A stretch of DNA of 64,000 nt from Anadara kagoshimensis (lineage: Eukaryota; Mollusca; Bivalvia; Arcoida; Arcidae), in assembly GCA_021292105.1 (NCBI GenBank), contig CM037861.1, forward strand, positions 60,185,245 through 60,249,244, written 5' to 3'. A model generated the notes under the pieces. The model did not search any database, was not told where the DNA came from, and saw only the letters and a program-made list of their open reading frames with translations. The first letter of the stretch is position 1, and every line of letters starts with the position of its first letter. The translations under genes were made by a program, and so were the position numbers. Shown one piece after another: positions 24,722-37,600 of this stretch.

Positions 24722-26702
24722 GGTCAGTACTTATTCTAATGGTCCTGAAAATAATAAAACATAGCTTTAAACAAGTACGTGTTGGGGTACAGTAGAGTAG
24801 ATTAAAACTATTTTTATTTCCGCAAGTTTGGTTTGAGCACTACTGGTGAAGAATTGTATTCCGAAACGGCCGTCTAATACTGCAAAATTACAACTAGTTT
24901 AGTGATAATTTATAAAGCAAATCACACACTATGAGTTACTGAGATTTTACATTTTGTGACAAATCTTTTACGATATTGTTTTCTGTAACAGGAAGGAGAA
25001 TAAATGCAGGAACGGAATTGGGATCGAACCCTTGACCTCCCGCACTCTAGGCGGGTGCCTTACCAACTGAGCTTGACAAACCGCTACATTCTTCTCCTGT
25101 TATTAAATGTATATAGTTTCCCACGGGCCAACATGGGAAATCTGACTAAATTCCCTAGTGTGGATTTTATATTTGCCATTTGCCAATCTACCACTTCAAA
25201 ATGCCACACTAGACAACATACTGTAACAGGAAGGAGAACAATGCAGGGTCGGACCGGGGATCGAATCCAAGATTTTACAAATTTAGACCCACACTTTTGA
25301 ATACTCCAATATCCAAAGGATGACAATTTTAGAGTATATTACACGTACTGTAAATAAATGTACTTAATTCCACGGGGACAAATTTGTAATTTTCATTCCC
25401 TAACGTTTTTCTGGGGTGTAATATTCGCTGATCCGGGTTTTTGAAACTGTCTATGAGATACGGACTTTGCATATATATGCAGTGTATTGGTGGTGCATGG
25501 TTCAGCCGGACAATAGCGATGTTTGCTATGTACTTTGAACAATGTACTAGCAGTTAATGTACGAGGGTAATAAGCGAAATAAGAGAAAATTTGTACAAAG
25601 CAATATAGGAGATAGAGCAATGCATTAGTGTTATTTATCATTAATTATTTATGAGATCTATTTAATTTCTTTACTTTTAATAATTTTTTAGGAGGGGCAT
25701 GTAGTACACATATATATCCAGACAACACGATAGAGCTATTTATTATTAATTTATAGTTCTCTACTTTTGATTACTCCAATATCCTCATTCTATTGAGGAT
25801 TAGCGGCTAGTATATTTGAGTATAGTACACATATATCCAGAGTATAAGATAGAGCAATGCAATGACATTATTTATCAATAATTATTTTGATTATATTTTC
25901 TACTTTCATTATTCATAGTTTTGGTCCAAGCACTACTTATGAGGAATTGTGTTCCGAAACGGCCGTCTAGTGCTGTAAATATAAAACTGGTATAATACGT
26001 AATTAAATTACGCCAATATTCCCATTCTGTTGAGGATATATTACTCTAGTATTTTTAATATAGAACACACAAGGATAGAGCAATGCATTGACTTATATAT
26101 CAATAATTATTCTTTATTAAACATTTTTCTACTTTTGATTACGCCAGTATGGCTACCCGCCATTCTTTTGAGGATAAGTCTAGTATTTTGAAGTAAATTA
26201 CGTGTATATCCAGACAACCAAATGCAGTAATGTAATGATATCTGACACAGTACTGAAGCTTCTGTATCAATCGGAATCTGAAAATCAATAGGCCCTGACC
26301 GAATACATCCGCTGGTACATCTTCATCGCTTTTAAAATATACTTACTGGTACCCGTTCCGTAGCAAATATCTTGATTTTACCTTCCTCTGTTCCTTCTGA
26401 TTAGATGCTTAATGCATTATATAGTGTTATACAGAACGTCCTAAATTATGCCATGTCAAATGTTTTATTGTAGCTTAAATAACCAATCATGTTTCATCAC
26501 CTACAGTACAACGTCCTAATTTATGTCTTGTCTTGTTGTTGTCTTGTAAATTCCTTCATTGTAGGATAACCTTCTTATAGAGTAAGTAGGCGGTGCCCGA
26601 CTATTTTTTTTTTATACGACAGGCAAGGCTATGCAATTATCGCGAACAAAGAGCGTCATATTTACCGTTCTGATATTCCGTTCTATTATTGTTTAAACCA
26701 TG

Positions 26703-27013
26703 GTATCGACTAATTGATTGAACAGGGTTTACGTCCAAGTCAAGAATATTTAACTTATATCGAGAGGTCACAACTTATAGGTTTTCACCTTTGCAGTGCG
26801 CTCAGGGCAATGAGGTCTTAAACGTACCACGCTGCCTTGACACGGAGCTTCAGTTTTTAAGGTCCCTTCCGAATGACCCCATGGCTTTTAATTCTAAATA
26901 TCAAGTGCTTGGCGAAAGAAAGAACATTCATTACCTATTTTCAAGTCAGGCTTTGAACCCACGGTCTTTCACATACACAGCTATTACTCTACAAACTGAA
27001 CTACCGGAATGAT
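26703..27013 (-). mobile_element. SINE family 1 copy
   Basis: Reverse orientation: tail attgattgaacagggttta, body ggtcccttccgaatgacccc and caagtgcttggcgaaagaa, decayed tRNA-like head at the right end. Confidence 0.8.
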
Positions 27014-27136
27014 AAATAAAAATGTGGGTTACGAATTTGTAATAAACAACTAAAATTAGTCCAGATCAAATGTATGGGACTGAATCAACTGCCTTGGTTC
27101 AAAGGTTAATCAAAGCATTTCTTTCAATGCTTCCTT

Positions 27137-27312
27137 AACCACTACGGTAGCTCAGTTGATAAAGTGCTCGCTCCGTATGAGTTCGTAGGTTTGAACCCCA
27201 ACTGGGTCTGACCAAGGCTTGAAACATGTAGTTACTGTTCGTTCGTAAGCAATCATCATTTAGATATGAAAGCCACGGGGTCCTTCGTAGAAAGGCCTTA
27301 AAACCAGTGTCG
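27137..27312 (+). mobile_element. SINE family 1, 3'-truncated copy
   Basis: It has a well-preserved head (cggtagctcagttgataaag, gtttgaaccccaactgggtc) and the first part of the body up to acggggtccttcg. The 3' half is missing. Confidence 0.8.
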
Positions 27313-28016
27313 TCTTGATTTATTTATATTTTCTTCTTTTAATTTTCGCTGGGCAAGTTATTATGATTCGAATTATTCAAAGATGTATTTCTTTTTTTTT
27401 TCAAACGCATAATGATGACAAGTCCTTTAAAATCAACTTGATGTTCAACAGCATAACATTTAAAATTATTTTCTTAACTTTCATTTGGTATGAGTAGTTA
27501 ACAAACGTGCCAAATTTCACGCGTTGTGGGAAGTTTTAGGCACCTAATATGCATTTCGTTAAAAAGGAAACAATATAACAATACAAAATAAAGAAAATAC
27601 ATCTATATATCTAAGTTTGTATATTTTATAATTATTTCATTAGATTTGTTAGTTTTAAAATCTGGTTCATTACTCAATGGCCCAGTTAAAAGGACAGCCA
27701 ATATCTTAAATGTCCATGGTTGTAAAATACATAGAGTGGTTATAGCTGGGGGTCCTTCAATAGTAATATATCTACAACTCATTTTTGTCATTGTATCCCG
27801 AGTGCCTTCCAAATCAGTTGTCCTTATATCTTTATGGTGTCCTGTTTGCTTGTTTCTTACGATTGGCCGTTTCGTTTACCTGGTTGCATAGACTATTACC
27901 AAACACAATACATGTTTTTCAAGCTAAGCTTCCATTGAAAAGAGGTATAAAATACAACTGGAAAATTCTAATGAAAAAATTAAAACAACAATGGCATTTT
28001 AGGTGCATGCATTTTA

Positions 28017-28017
28017 T

Positions 28018-28091
<74 letters not shown>

Positions 28092-28092
28092 T
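28017..28092. repeat. (AT)n followed by (GA)n microsatellite
   Basis: An AT dinucleotide run with one phase break (ttata) around 28044, passing into gagagaga. Open frames across it are artefacts of the repeat. Confidence 0.95.
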
Positions 28093-28442
28093 AAAACTTA
28101 AAATTATTTGGATCCATAAAACATAGACATATACGCTTAGTGAAGCACTATCGCAGCATCTAGCAATGGTACTGTAGATAACTTTGAATTCGAGAATATC
28201 GCATTTTGCGTGTCGACCCCTTTCAAGCGCCAATTCGCGAATATGTTAATTTGCTTTGTCGTGTTATACATGTATGTAACTTTAATGGTCGCATGCCAGC
28301 ATGTTTTGGAATTTTGATTTTTAAGTTTCGCGATCTTGGGAATATACTCGTGCTATATGAATTTGCGACCGATAATCCTCGCCAAATTACGCTTTAATAA
28401 ATTTCTCGCGATTACAGAGTAATATACAGTATTCCAATATTG

Positions 28443-28609
28443 CTAGCACTGGACATTGCTAGCCCAATCACAATATTTGCCAACGGAATTCCAACGCTGA
28501 TTTTTAGCACAACTATGGTTATGAACTTTGCCATGTGCGCATATAATGAATTTCTGACAGTCATCGGGGTCAGGATAGTAACCATCAACTTTATCGGAAC
28601 AAGTAAAAC
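28443..28609 (-). CDS. Chitinase exon 11: third CBM14 domain and stop
   Basis: It encodes a peritrophin-A type chitin-binding domain with six Cys in the usual order: [17 protein letters not shown], then [17 protein letters not shown] and [13 protein letters not shown] directly follows the last Cys. An ATTAAA (minus strand, about 28392-28397) is a possible polyadenylation signal. Confidence 0.93.
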
Positions 28610-31600
28610 CTGCAATAAAATAGGAAACAAAATAAACAAATAAATGGAAGTGTACCGAATTATTGTTTATAAAACTATCGGATTCTTAAATTTTGAAACT
28701 TCGCCTTAGGTCGATTTGGTAAAATACATTTTTGCCCTTCTGTTTTTCTCAATTCAACGTCTTAAAGATATTTGGATATCCACAATTTTAGTTCGAGCAG
28801 TACTGATGTGGAATTTGATTCCGAAACGACCGTCTAGTGCTGTAAAATTTGTAAAATTTAATCAGGTGTAGTAATAATGCTATCCTTCAACAGGGTTTAC
28901 AAATCATGATCTATCGGGGAACAGTGACGTTGTGATATAACCAAATGGCATCTGAGTTAATTTCATTTGTATCTTTAAGCTCCAACTCGCGTTCGGGGAG
29001 ATAAGTTGTAAGTTCTCTGGGGGTACTCATACCCCCTTCTACCTAAAAATTGGTCGCCTCAACATGAATCAAAGAATTCGGATACCCCGCCAGTAGGTAC
29101 TGATTTGCACTTATGTTCAAAGTGTCATTACTCCCAGGAAATGAGTAACTCAACTCAGGTTCATAATATGACCAAATCCTACCAATATTGCTGCACTGCT
29201 CGAAGTTTCGAAAGCAATTTTACACTGTTTTAGAGAATTACTCCGGATGGAGGGACGGAAGTTCGAATTTAATATTCCCATCTTTTTTACAAAGGAATGA
29301 CAACAAATTCTAAGGAATGCTAAGAAACGCAAAGAAATGGTAAACGTATTAGTTTCCCTAACACTAAGCTGTAACCTACTGATGTGCTGTTGTCTGTAGT
29401 AGACTTTACCTGAAGGATTTACTGTCGCCTGTGCTCCACACTGTACATTTGACTTCCAATCACAATATCCAGCTAAAGGATTCCAATATTGTGTACTGGC
29501 GCACTGATGTGGGTGTGCTTTGCCATGAGCACATATAAAAAATTTGGAACAGTCTTCAGGGTCTGCATAGTATCCATCAGATTTTCCAACACACGAGAAT
29601 CCTGTAATAGATGGAGAAACAAAAATAAACATACCAATGCATGAACAAATCACAATCACAGGAAAGAAACTGTAAAATTAAGTTACTTTCACCGGGGAAG
29701 TAGGACTGGGTGTTCCGGAAGGGTAAGCACATCACGTTTAGCTAGCTACATCCGCCACATGTGACACTGAAATTTAGACTGAAAGGAACATGGACCTATT
29801 TGATGCTACATACTCTGTATATCCAGGGTAATTGGGTACAGAGACGCGTAATTAGTTAATATGAAATACAAATAAAATATGCAGTTGAAACTGGCCGCTA
29901 GGTGAGCATACTAAAACAAACAAGAGATGGTTGAATAAACAATTGTCAGAATCATATTAGCCATGTTGTTTCCGAAAATATTAAGATGTAAATGCAAGAT
30001 GAAATTTGTATTGTAAATACTGGAAAATATTTTCATTAGCCTTGCTTATAGTTCAAAACTTGTGGCATTCATGTCTAGAAATGGCGTTAATAGTGCAGTT
30101 ATTTTCATTGTCATGCAAAGCAAACTAAATAATGCGTGTTACGAATAGTTTTTTAATAATAAAAATAGAGTTGGTCTAATTGGGTTTTACGTCTCAGTCA
30201 AGAATGTTTCGCTTATATCGAAACATCGCCAGCTACAGGTGAAGTGGCAGAAAATTTTACTCTTGCAGTGCAACTAGAGCAGGAAGAGTTCTTAAACGCA
30301 GCACGCCAGCCACTTTAATTTCTAAATGCCGAGTGCTTATCGAAAGAACAGTCACTTCTTTTCTTCAAGTCTTGGTTAGACCCGACCGCGGTTTGAGCCC
30401 ACGACCTTCCACATACAAAGCGAGCATTCTAACAACTGAGCTACCGTAGTGGTAGTAAAATAAAGTGTTGTTCTACCTGATGGAGTAATGGTTGTCATTG
30501 TCCCACACTGTACGTTAGCCTTCCAGTCACAATATCCAGCTGTTGGATTCCACAAAAGACCACTACCACATGTATATGTAATACCTTTTCCAATGTGACA
30601 TAGTATGTACTTAGCACAGTCATCCGGATCAGCGTAATAACCATTCGCTCTACCAGAACAGGAAAATCCTATAATAATAATATTAATATTTATTAAAAAT
30701 AGGTACATATTGTATATATTTTCGGCAACATCTGATGTGATTGGCAAGCGCTTTGGATCAACCACAATTATAATTGATATGTGCTACTTTTGATTTTTTA
30801 TGATTGTCATGTGCACTTTTGAATTATATTTTTTCATACAAAACTCAATTATTTCAATAGAAATGTAAAAACAAAAGTTTTGAATTTTTATGAAATACTA
30901 TAATTCAAAAGTAGCACATGGCATAATTATTAATACTAGTAACAATATCAGGTGTCTCTTAAAATTTTGATTTTTTAATAGTAAGTGCTATCAACTCGAA
31001 ACATTTAAATACAATTGAATATACTAATATGCAATAGAATTCTGTACAGCTATTAAGATTGTATACACAACTACAGCCAAACAAACATAAACACGACATG
31101 ATTAGGAGATAAGTAACATGATAGTATTGAGATCACTGCTTACAGTGTACAATATAGAATGTATTGGAAAGGGCTATTTTCAATTTTCCTCTAAAACACC
31201 ATAACATTAACACTCCATTTGTAACACGGGGCATTCGTTTTCAAGGTCTCTTCCGAAGGACTCCCTTACCTGTAGAAGTATCTTTTGTTGTCGGAATCTG
31301 AGTTGTCGTTAGCTTTGTAGGTAGACTTGTTGTCTCTGCTGTTGTTTTTGGTTGTGTTGTTGGTTTGATTGTTGTCAGGAGTACTGTTGTTTTTTGTGTT
31401 GGTATCTTTGTTGCAGGCTGACTTGTTACGACATTTGTTGTCGTTGCTTGTGGTGTCATTGTTACTGTTGTTGGTTGTGTTGGCATAGTTGTTGTTGTTG
31501 CTGTTGTTCTTGTTTTTGTTGTTGTTGTTGTTTGTGGTGCCATTGTTGTTGTTGTTGGCTTTGGTGGTATTGTTGTTCCAGTGGATGGTTTTGTTCCTCC

Positions 31601-34600
31601 AGTTTCTGCATTCTTCAAATCATCAGCAATTCGTCGAATTAAAGGAAATTTTCTTGTAGAGTTAGGGCAAAGAAAATTGAAGTCATCAAGTGGCAAAGCC
31701 CACACCATTGCACCTCCGAATTTATTGTCTACTAGCCATTTAACCTTAGCGAGCAAAACAAATTAAGAAAAACATAAGCTTATCTTAAAGAAATAGAAAT
31801 AGCAACAAATTCTTTGTCTATACATTATCATTGAACAGCTATATATCGAAGAAAAAGCCAAGTGGAATATTGGCATTTTACGCCCTGTTTAAGATTCTTT
31901 CAAAGTAAGGTCAACATAGGTTAAAATGCTATTAATGTTTTCGCCTTAATGAAAACATATGCAAAAAATAGCTAGAACGTCTCTTGAGAGCCAAATACTC
32001 CCCACTTAACTTCTACAAGGGTATAATGTTTTCCCGTGACCTTGACCTTTCCAATATGAGCTTTGTTCATAAAGATTATTTTATGACAGTCGCCCAAACC
32101 AATTATGAAATATACCCCGGATATAATTTTTCACGGACAGACAGACGTGGGTATTTATATTTAACCCCCCAAACTAGTTTGCACGGGGGTGGGGGGTGTT
32201 ATAACACTTGTGATTATTGACACGATAATTGCACCCAAATGCACTTTATTTCTAAGACTCAGCAATGACCCCCAAACTGTAACAGAACGAAGAATAAATG
32301 CTGAGTCAGAGCGGATATTGCGAATTTGGATCGCCCACGCCATAGGCGAGTGTTGTACCAACTGACCTTCCCCGACTAATTAATATGCAAAGGGCAAGTT
32401 GATCGGTAATTCTCAATATTTATTAATGAGGTAGCCCTACCCTAAATAATTTACATATGGACTTGCGTAGTACACAACAACTATCAGTTTATAATCAGAC
32501 CAGTCGAGAGTTTAAAACCGGGCTAACGAAAAGAAGCTGAATCTCGACTGTCGAAATATGGCTAGTTATTGACTGAAAACTGCCGAAATATAAATGACAG
32601 CTGACAAGATATGTATTGTAGGGACCAAGATTAGCTGTCGATTCCTTAACCCAGTGTTAACTTTCGACGTGTCTGTTCGCTACTGTTAGAGCTGGTCTGT
32701 TTGTGGCAGTGAAGTTACGTTTTTTTCCAGAGAAAATCAAAGAAATCAGAATAAAAACTGATAGTATTTCTGTATAAAGAAAACTTGTTGGCAACAGGGG
32801 GTTTTTACATGGTGAAAATTACGATATTAATACCGGAAGTGATGTCCTTCGGGCGTCCTTTATGACGTAAAACGTCACATGCGCAACAGGGTCCGCCATT
32901 TGCCTGATTTTTCAACCTGTTAAATCCCAATAAAGCCAACGTTTTGCTCTGTGCAGAAATATTCTACGCTATTCACGGATGCGCATACAGATTTCCTGTT
33001 ACGACTATGTACAAGTAAGTGAATATTATCAGTTTTTATTCTGATTTATTTGATTTTCTATGGAAAAAAGCGTTACTTCACCGTCACAGATCGGGTCTGA
33101 CAATAGGTCACATTACCACATATAACATACATGGAATATTTAAGCCTATACTTACTTTTTCAGAAATGCTCTTCTCGTCGTCAAACCCCACCCACTGATC
33201 TTTATATACATAATATGGTACCTTCTGAAATCCGTCACGAAAGGTGTGTCCATTCCCTGACACCTGTCGCCAACATACCTTAAATTAGACAAGATTGAGT
33301 TAAATGATCTGAAAATATGTACCTGGAAAAGCAAATGCAATGAAGAACAAGACACGATAAAAACGAACATATTTGTGACTGTTGTTTATAGACTGGTGCC
33401 AATTTAGGTTGCCGAGTTTGATAACAAGATAACGAAAGCTTATAGGGGACTTTTTTTTCTTTCTGCCATAGATTACTAATCAGCCATGAAAAATAATTAC
33501 CATTTTGTGTCTATTAGTTTAATTACTATTTCAATGATTCCGTATTTTATAAGTAGTAGTCATGATATGAAAATAAACCACATTACCTCGTAATATGACA
33601 AAAATCCAACTGCCCGTGTCATGTTTCCAGACAGTCCTCCTCCAATTACTGGTGCTCCAATATCATATCGGGTTTCGTCCAATAGGGTAAAGGATCGACC
33701 GTATGTTGCAAGACCAATATTGAGCTTTGATCTTGGTGTTCCTTTCTTCACCCAATATTCAGCAGAATAACTCTGAGGAAACACAAGAGAACCCTATGTA
33801 ACAAGTCTCTTTAAAAAGTGACTGATTTCAATTGAGAGAGAGAGATGCATCAATTGATAAAATAATTTAATGAATGTGGTTAAATGTCTGAGTCCAGATA
33901 ATTACACTTATATTGAGACGTCACCAGCTATAGTCGACGTGATGTGACAGTTTAACCTTTTGCAGTGTGCTCAGGGCAATATACAGGTAGGGTTCTTTTA
34001 TTTGTCACGCCTACCGTGACACGGGGCATCGGTTTGGTCTCTTCCGAAGGACCCCATGACATTCATTTCTGAATTCCAGTACTTGGTGACAGAACAGTCA
34101 CTGCTTGTTTAAAGTCTGGGTCAGGGTGGGGGTTTTAACCCAAGACCTCCCACATACGGAGCGAGCACTTTACCAACTGAGCTACCATAGAAGTCAAGAA
34201 ATAATAATAATAATAACAGAAAAAAAACATAAAAATAAATCAAAGAATTCAATTAAAATACTCCCTTACAATTGTAAATTTTTCAAAGACATCATCAAAC
34301 AAAGGACTGTTGTGTCCAGTAACGCTATCCCAATCACCATGGAGATCATAGCTCATCAGGTTAATAAAATCCAGATATCTGAAAAATAGATTGTTCATGT
34401 TATAAATACTTTGTCAAATCATTTATTTTCGTGATTCTGAGAAAAAATACTTGTTTGTGGGGTGGTAAATTTGTGGGGTTTTTTTTTTTTTGTTTTTTTT
34501 TTTTTGGTTTTTTTTTGTTTATCGTTGTAAAAATAAACTATTTTGTTAACATGGCAACTTGTGGGTGAGGGTGTCCAAGAAAACAACGAAAATTAAAACA

Positions 34601-37600
34601 CACAAAATTAATGATTTCTTTTTTGATACAAGATAAATTTTTCATCGTTATTATACAATTCTATATATTGGATGGATACTGATTTAATCGATTTAGCTAC
34701 ACTACAGACCAGTCAAGAGTTTAACACTGAGCTAACAAAAAGGGGTCAAAGCTCGGCTGATGAGCGGCCGTGATATGGAGAGCTAGTGGCTGAAAAATTG
34801 CCAAGATATTTTAGTGTTAAAAATTCAACAGGTCTGTATTGTATCTCTATATTTATTCAAACCATATGGCTGTGAGACTGGCACGGATTTAATCTTTAAA
34901 CTTTCCGATAACTGATAACCAATAAGTTAGCTCAGTTGGCAGAGTGCTCGCTTCCTATGTAAGAGGTCGTGTGTTCGACCTAGAGTGACTGTTCTTTCGC
35001 CATGCTCTTGAAATGAAAGTCACGGGGCCCTTCGGTAGGGGACCTTAAAATTCGATGCCCCGTGTAACGGCAGACAAAACACGTTCTTAAAGAACCCTCC
35101 CTGCACATTGCCCAGAGCGTATTGCAAAGGTAAAAAATTCTGCCACTTCACCTTTATCTAGTGTCTCAATATATGTGAAATATTCTCGAATGGAATCTAT
35201 CCAATCAATAAATCCGATACTGTTAAAGTTAAACTATAATAAACCATCATGTCCAACTTCTGCTTTTTAACAGATATAGTATATGTACCCATGGACATAC
35301 AGTACAGACCTGTCGAATGTTTTACACTGAACTAACGAAAAGGAGCATATCCCATGGCAGAGATATGGATAGCTAGTGGTCGAAATAATGCCGAAAGATA
35401 GCTGGAAGCTGTTGAAAAGCTGCCAAGATATAGATAACGAGGAGTCGATATTTAGATTATGATTCGACACCAATATTAAATATTCGACAGATCTATATTG
35501 TAAGGAAACTTACTGCCCCATAACTGGGATATCATATGCCTTGTCCACGGTGTCTTGACCTGCGGCTACAGCTGCCGTTACCAGCAGACGTGGTTGACCG
35601 GTCAAAAGTGCTTCTATCTCATAAGCTTCTCGCAGTTCCTGGAAAATACATAAAGCATGTATAGAACATTGCAACAATACTTAAACAGCCGTATGTGGGA
35701 GGTCGCGGTTCGAACACTGGTCGGGTCTAACTTTAAAATATGTTGTGAATGTTCTTTCTGAGCACTCGACATTTAGAAATAAAGTCAACGAGACCTTAAA
35801 AACCACTGCCCAGTGTCACAGTAGGCATAATGCACCAAAGAACCCCCTGTACTTTGCCCTAGGGCACAACAGGTGGCAATATTAATCGCACCTTTCCATA
35901 TAGATGGAGACATCCCGATATAAATGAGATATACTTGATTGGGACGTAAAAGTCAATTCAAACAATAACTCACTCGCTCGCTCAATCAATCAATCAATGA
36001 ACTGCTTGAACAACCAAGGCCTTGAAATGCCTGTTAAATATGTATATTGCATTTGTCAACATCTTTGATCACAATAAATACTGATTGCCATAAAGTGTCA
36101 TCGGATCACTTAAAACATCTTACCACTATATAACACATCACAACAAATAGCTTGTTAGCTACCACCGAAACAAAACACCACAGCAAACGCGGAATTAAGT
36201 GCCATACCATTATAATGCGCGACTATAGTCCCGTGCCTTCCCTTTTTAATTTCCGTGTATACCTAGCTACACGAGGTGCTAACCTAACTTCCCTGGTGGG
36301 AGTTTTTAGTTTTATTTGCCAATTTTCAAAGTTTTTACTTTCTTTTGAGATTGCTATTTGGATATGGACCAGTATGTTTGTGTTAAAACTTTAAAAGTGA
36401 CTTTAGACGTACAGTTATCGCCACATTTTGACACACTAGTTAACGCCGACAAAACTGCAGAAGTAAAATCGAAGTTTCGATCTCTGGTGGCTTTGTCATC
36501 GTCGATCTCTGATGGCTTTGTCATCATCAGACAAAAAACGATTTCTACAATATTTTAATTCAAGGAACTTTGAGATGTTGTTTAAGTAATTTACATTTGT
36601 ATTACCTTACACAAGAGTCCAAAATTAGTTTTGTCCGAGGGAATACCACCTCTAGTCGCCGGGTATTCCCAGTCCAAATCGAGTCCATCAAAACCGTATG
36701 TTCTTAGAAATACAATAGAGTTTTCTATAAACGATTCCCTGTTGTCTTTCGAGGATACCATGTTTGTATACTGGCTATTGTCAGCATTCCATCCACCAAT
36801 TGCAAGCAGTGTTTTCAGTTCAGGATTTGACCGTTTTAACCCATTGAAACGTCTGTAGCTAAATTAAAAACATTCAAATATAACCATAACACCATAACAC
36901 AGAGAAGTAATACATTCTGAGGTAACTCTGATTGCACTAACAGTATTGTCTTAGGCTCAAGCTACATAATCTTTTCTTAAATAAGAATTTCCTTAACTAA
37001 AAACTGTTTTTGAAATGAATCCAACGGCATTTTTTTAATTTTCAAGATATCCATGGAATTAAAGTGCCATATTGAATATCAATCTAACCTTATATTACAT
37101 ATATGTTTTTGTTGATTTACTTTTTAATTTTAAGTACTATAAAACATTGACAAAATTTGCCAGATTTAAGTTAAGGGAATTAATTTTGAAAAGGGACATT
37201 GTCGTATACGACAGGTACTTTTCCGTTGAAAAAAAGCTTTTCTCCTAACCTTATTTTTTTATCAGTCAGATAACAGAATGCAATTTTTCATTTGTATTTC
37301 GACTGCTCACCAGATTTGCCGCTTCTAAAAACAGAGCGTTGTTCACAAAAGACGCATTGAGAACACTATACAAGTCGAATAACAAATGTAAAGTTGCTTT
37401 ACGTGATCGAATTGGTCAACAATTAAGGTGGGGATATAGGAATTAATGGAATAGATACCAGTCAAATACGGCCATTGATTCTCTGGTCCTGGAGAAGAAA
37501 ATGTTGAGTAAGAAGTCATGGTCTACGGGCATCGGAAGATGGCCAGAAAGTATTAGAAGATCTCACCTTGATTCGGACACGAAGATGTAGACCAAATAGC

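Larger units (their letters stand above)
24722..28442. other. Intergenic region between paraoxonase B and chitinase: repeats only
   Basis: It holds repeat D copies (24822-24893, 25918-25990). It also holds two tRNA-like pieces on the minus strand with B-box gggttcgatcccaattcc-type sequence near 24985-25090 and 25225-25275, a family also seen at 32275-32370. Two SINE family 1 copies (26703-27013 minus; 27137-27312 plus, truncated) and an (AT)n/(GA)n tract complete the list. The stretch 25640-26230 shows three loosely repeated blocks around tactccaatattcccattc and tatatccagacaac. No gene is recognised. Confidence 0.6.

Noticed and set aside
24985..25095. Possible minus-strand tRNA
   Set aside because: It has a B-box-like block but belongs to a repeat seen again at 25225-25275 and 32275-32370, with no complete acceptor stem.
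27785..28233. Overlapping ORFs rich in Ile-Tyr
   Set aside because: Produced by the (AT)n microsatellite; not coding.
31352..31642. Cys-rich ORF on the plus strand
   Set aside because: It is the antisense of the Thr-rich linker exon of chitinase (ACA codons read as TGT).
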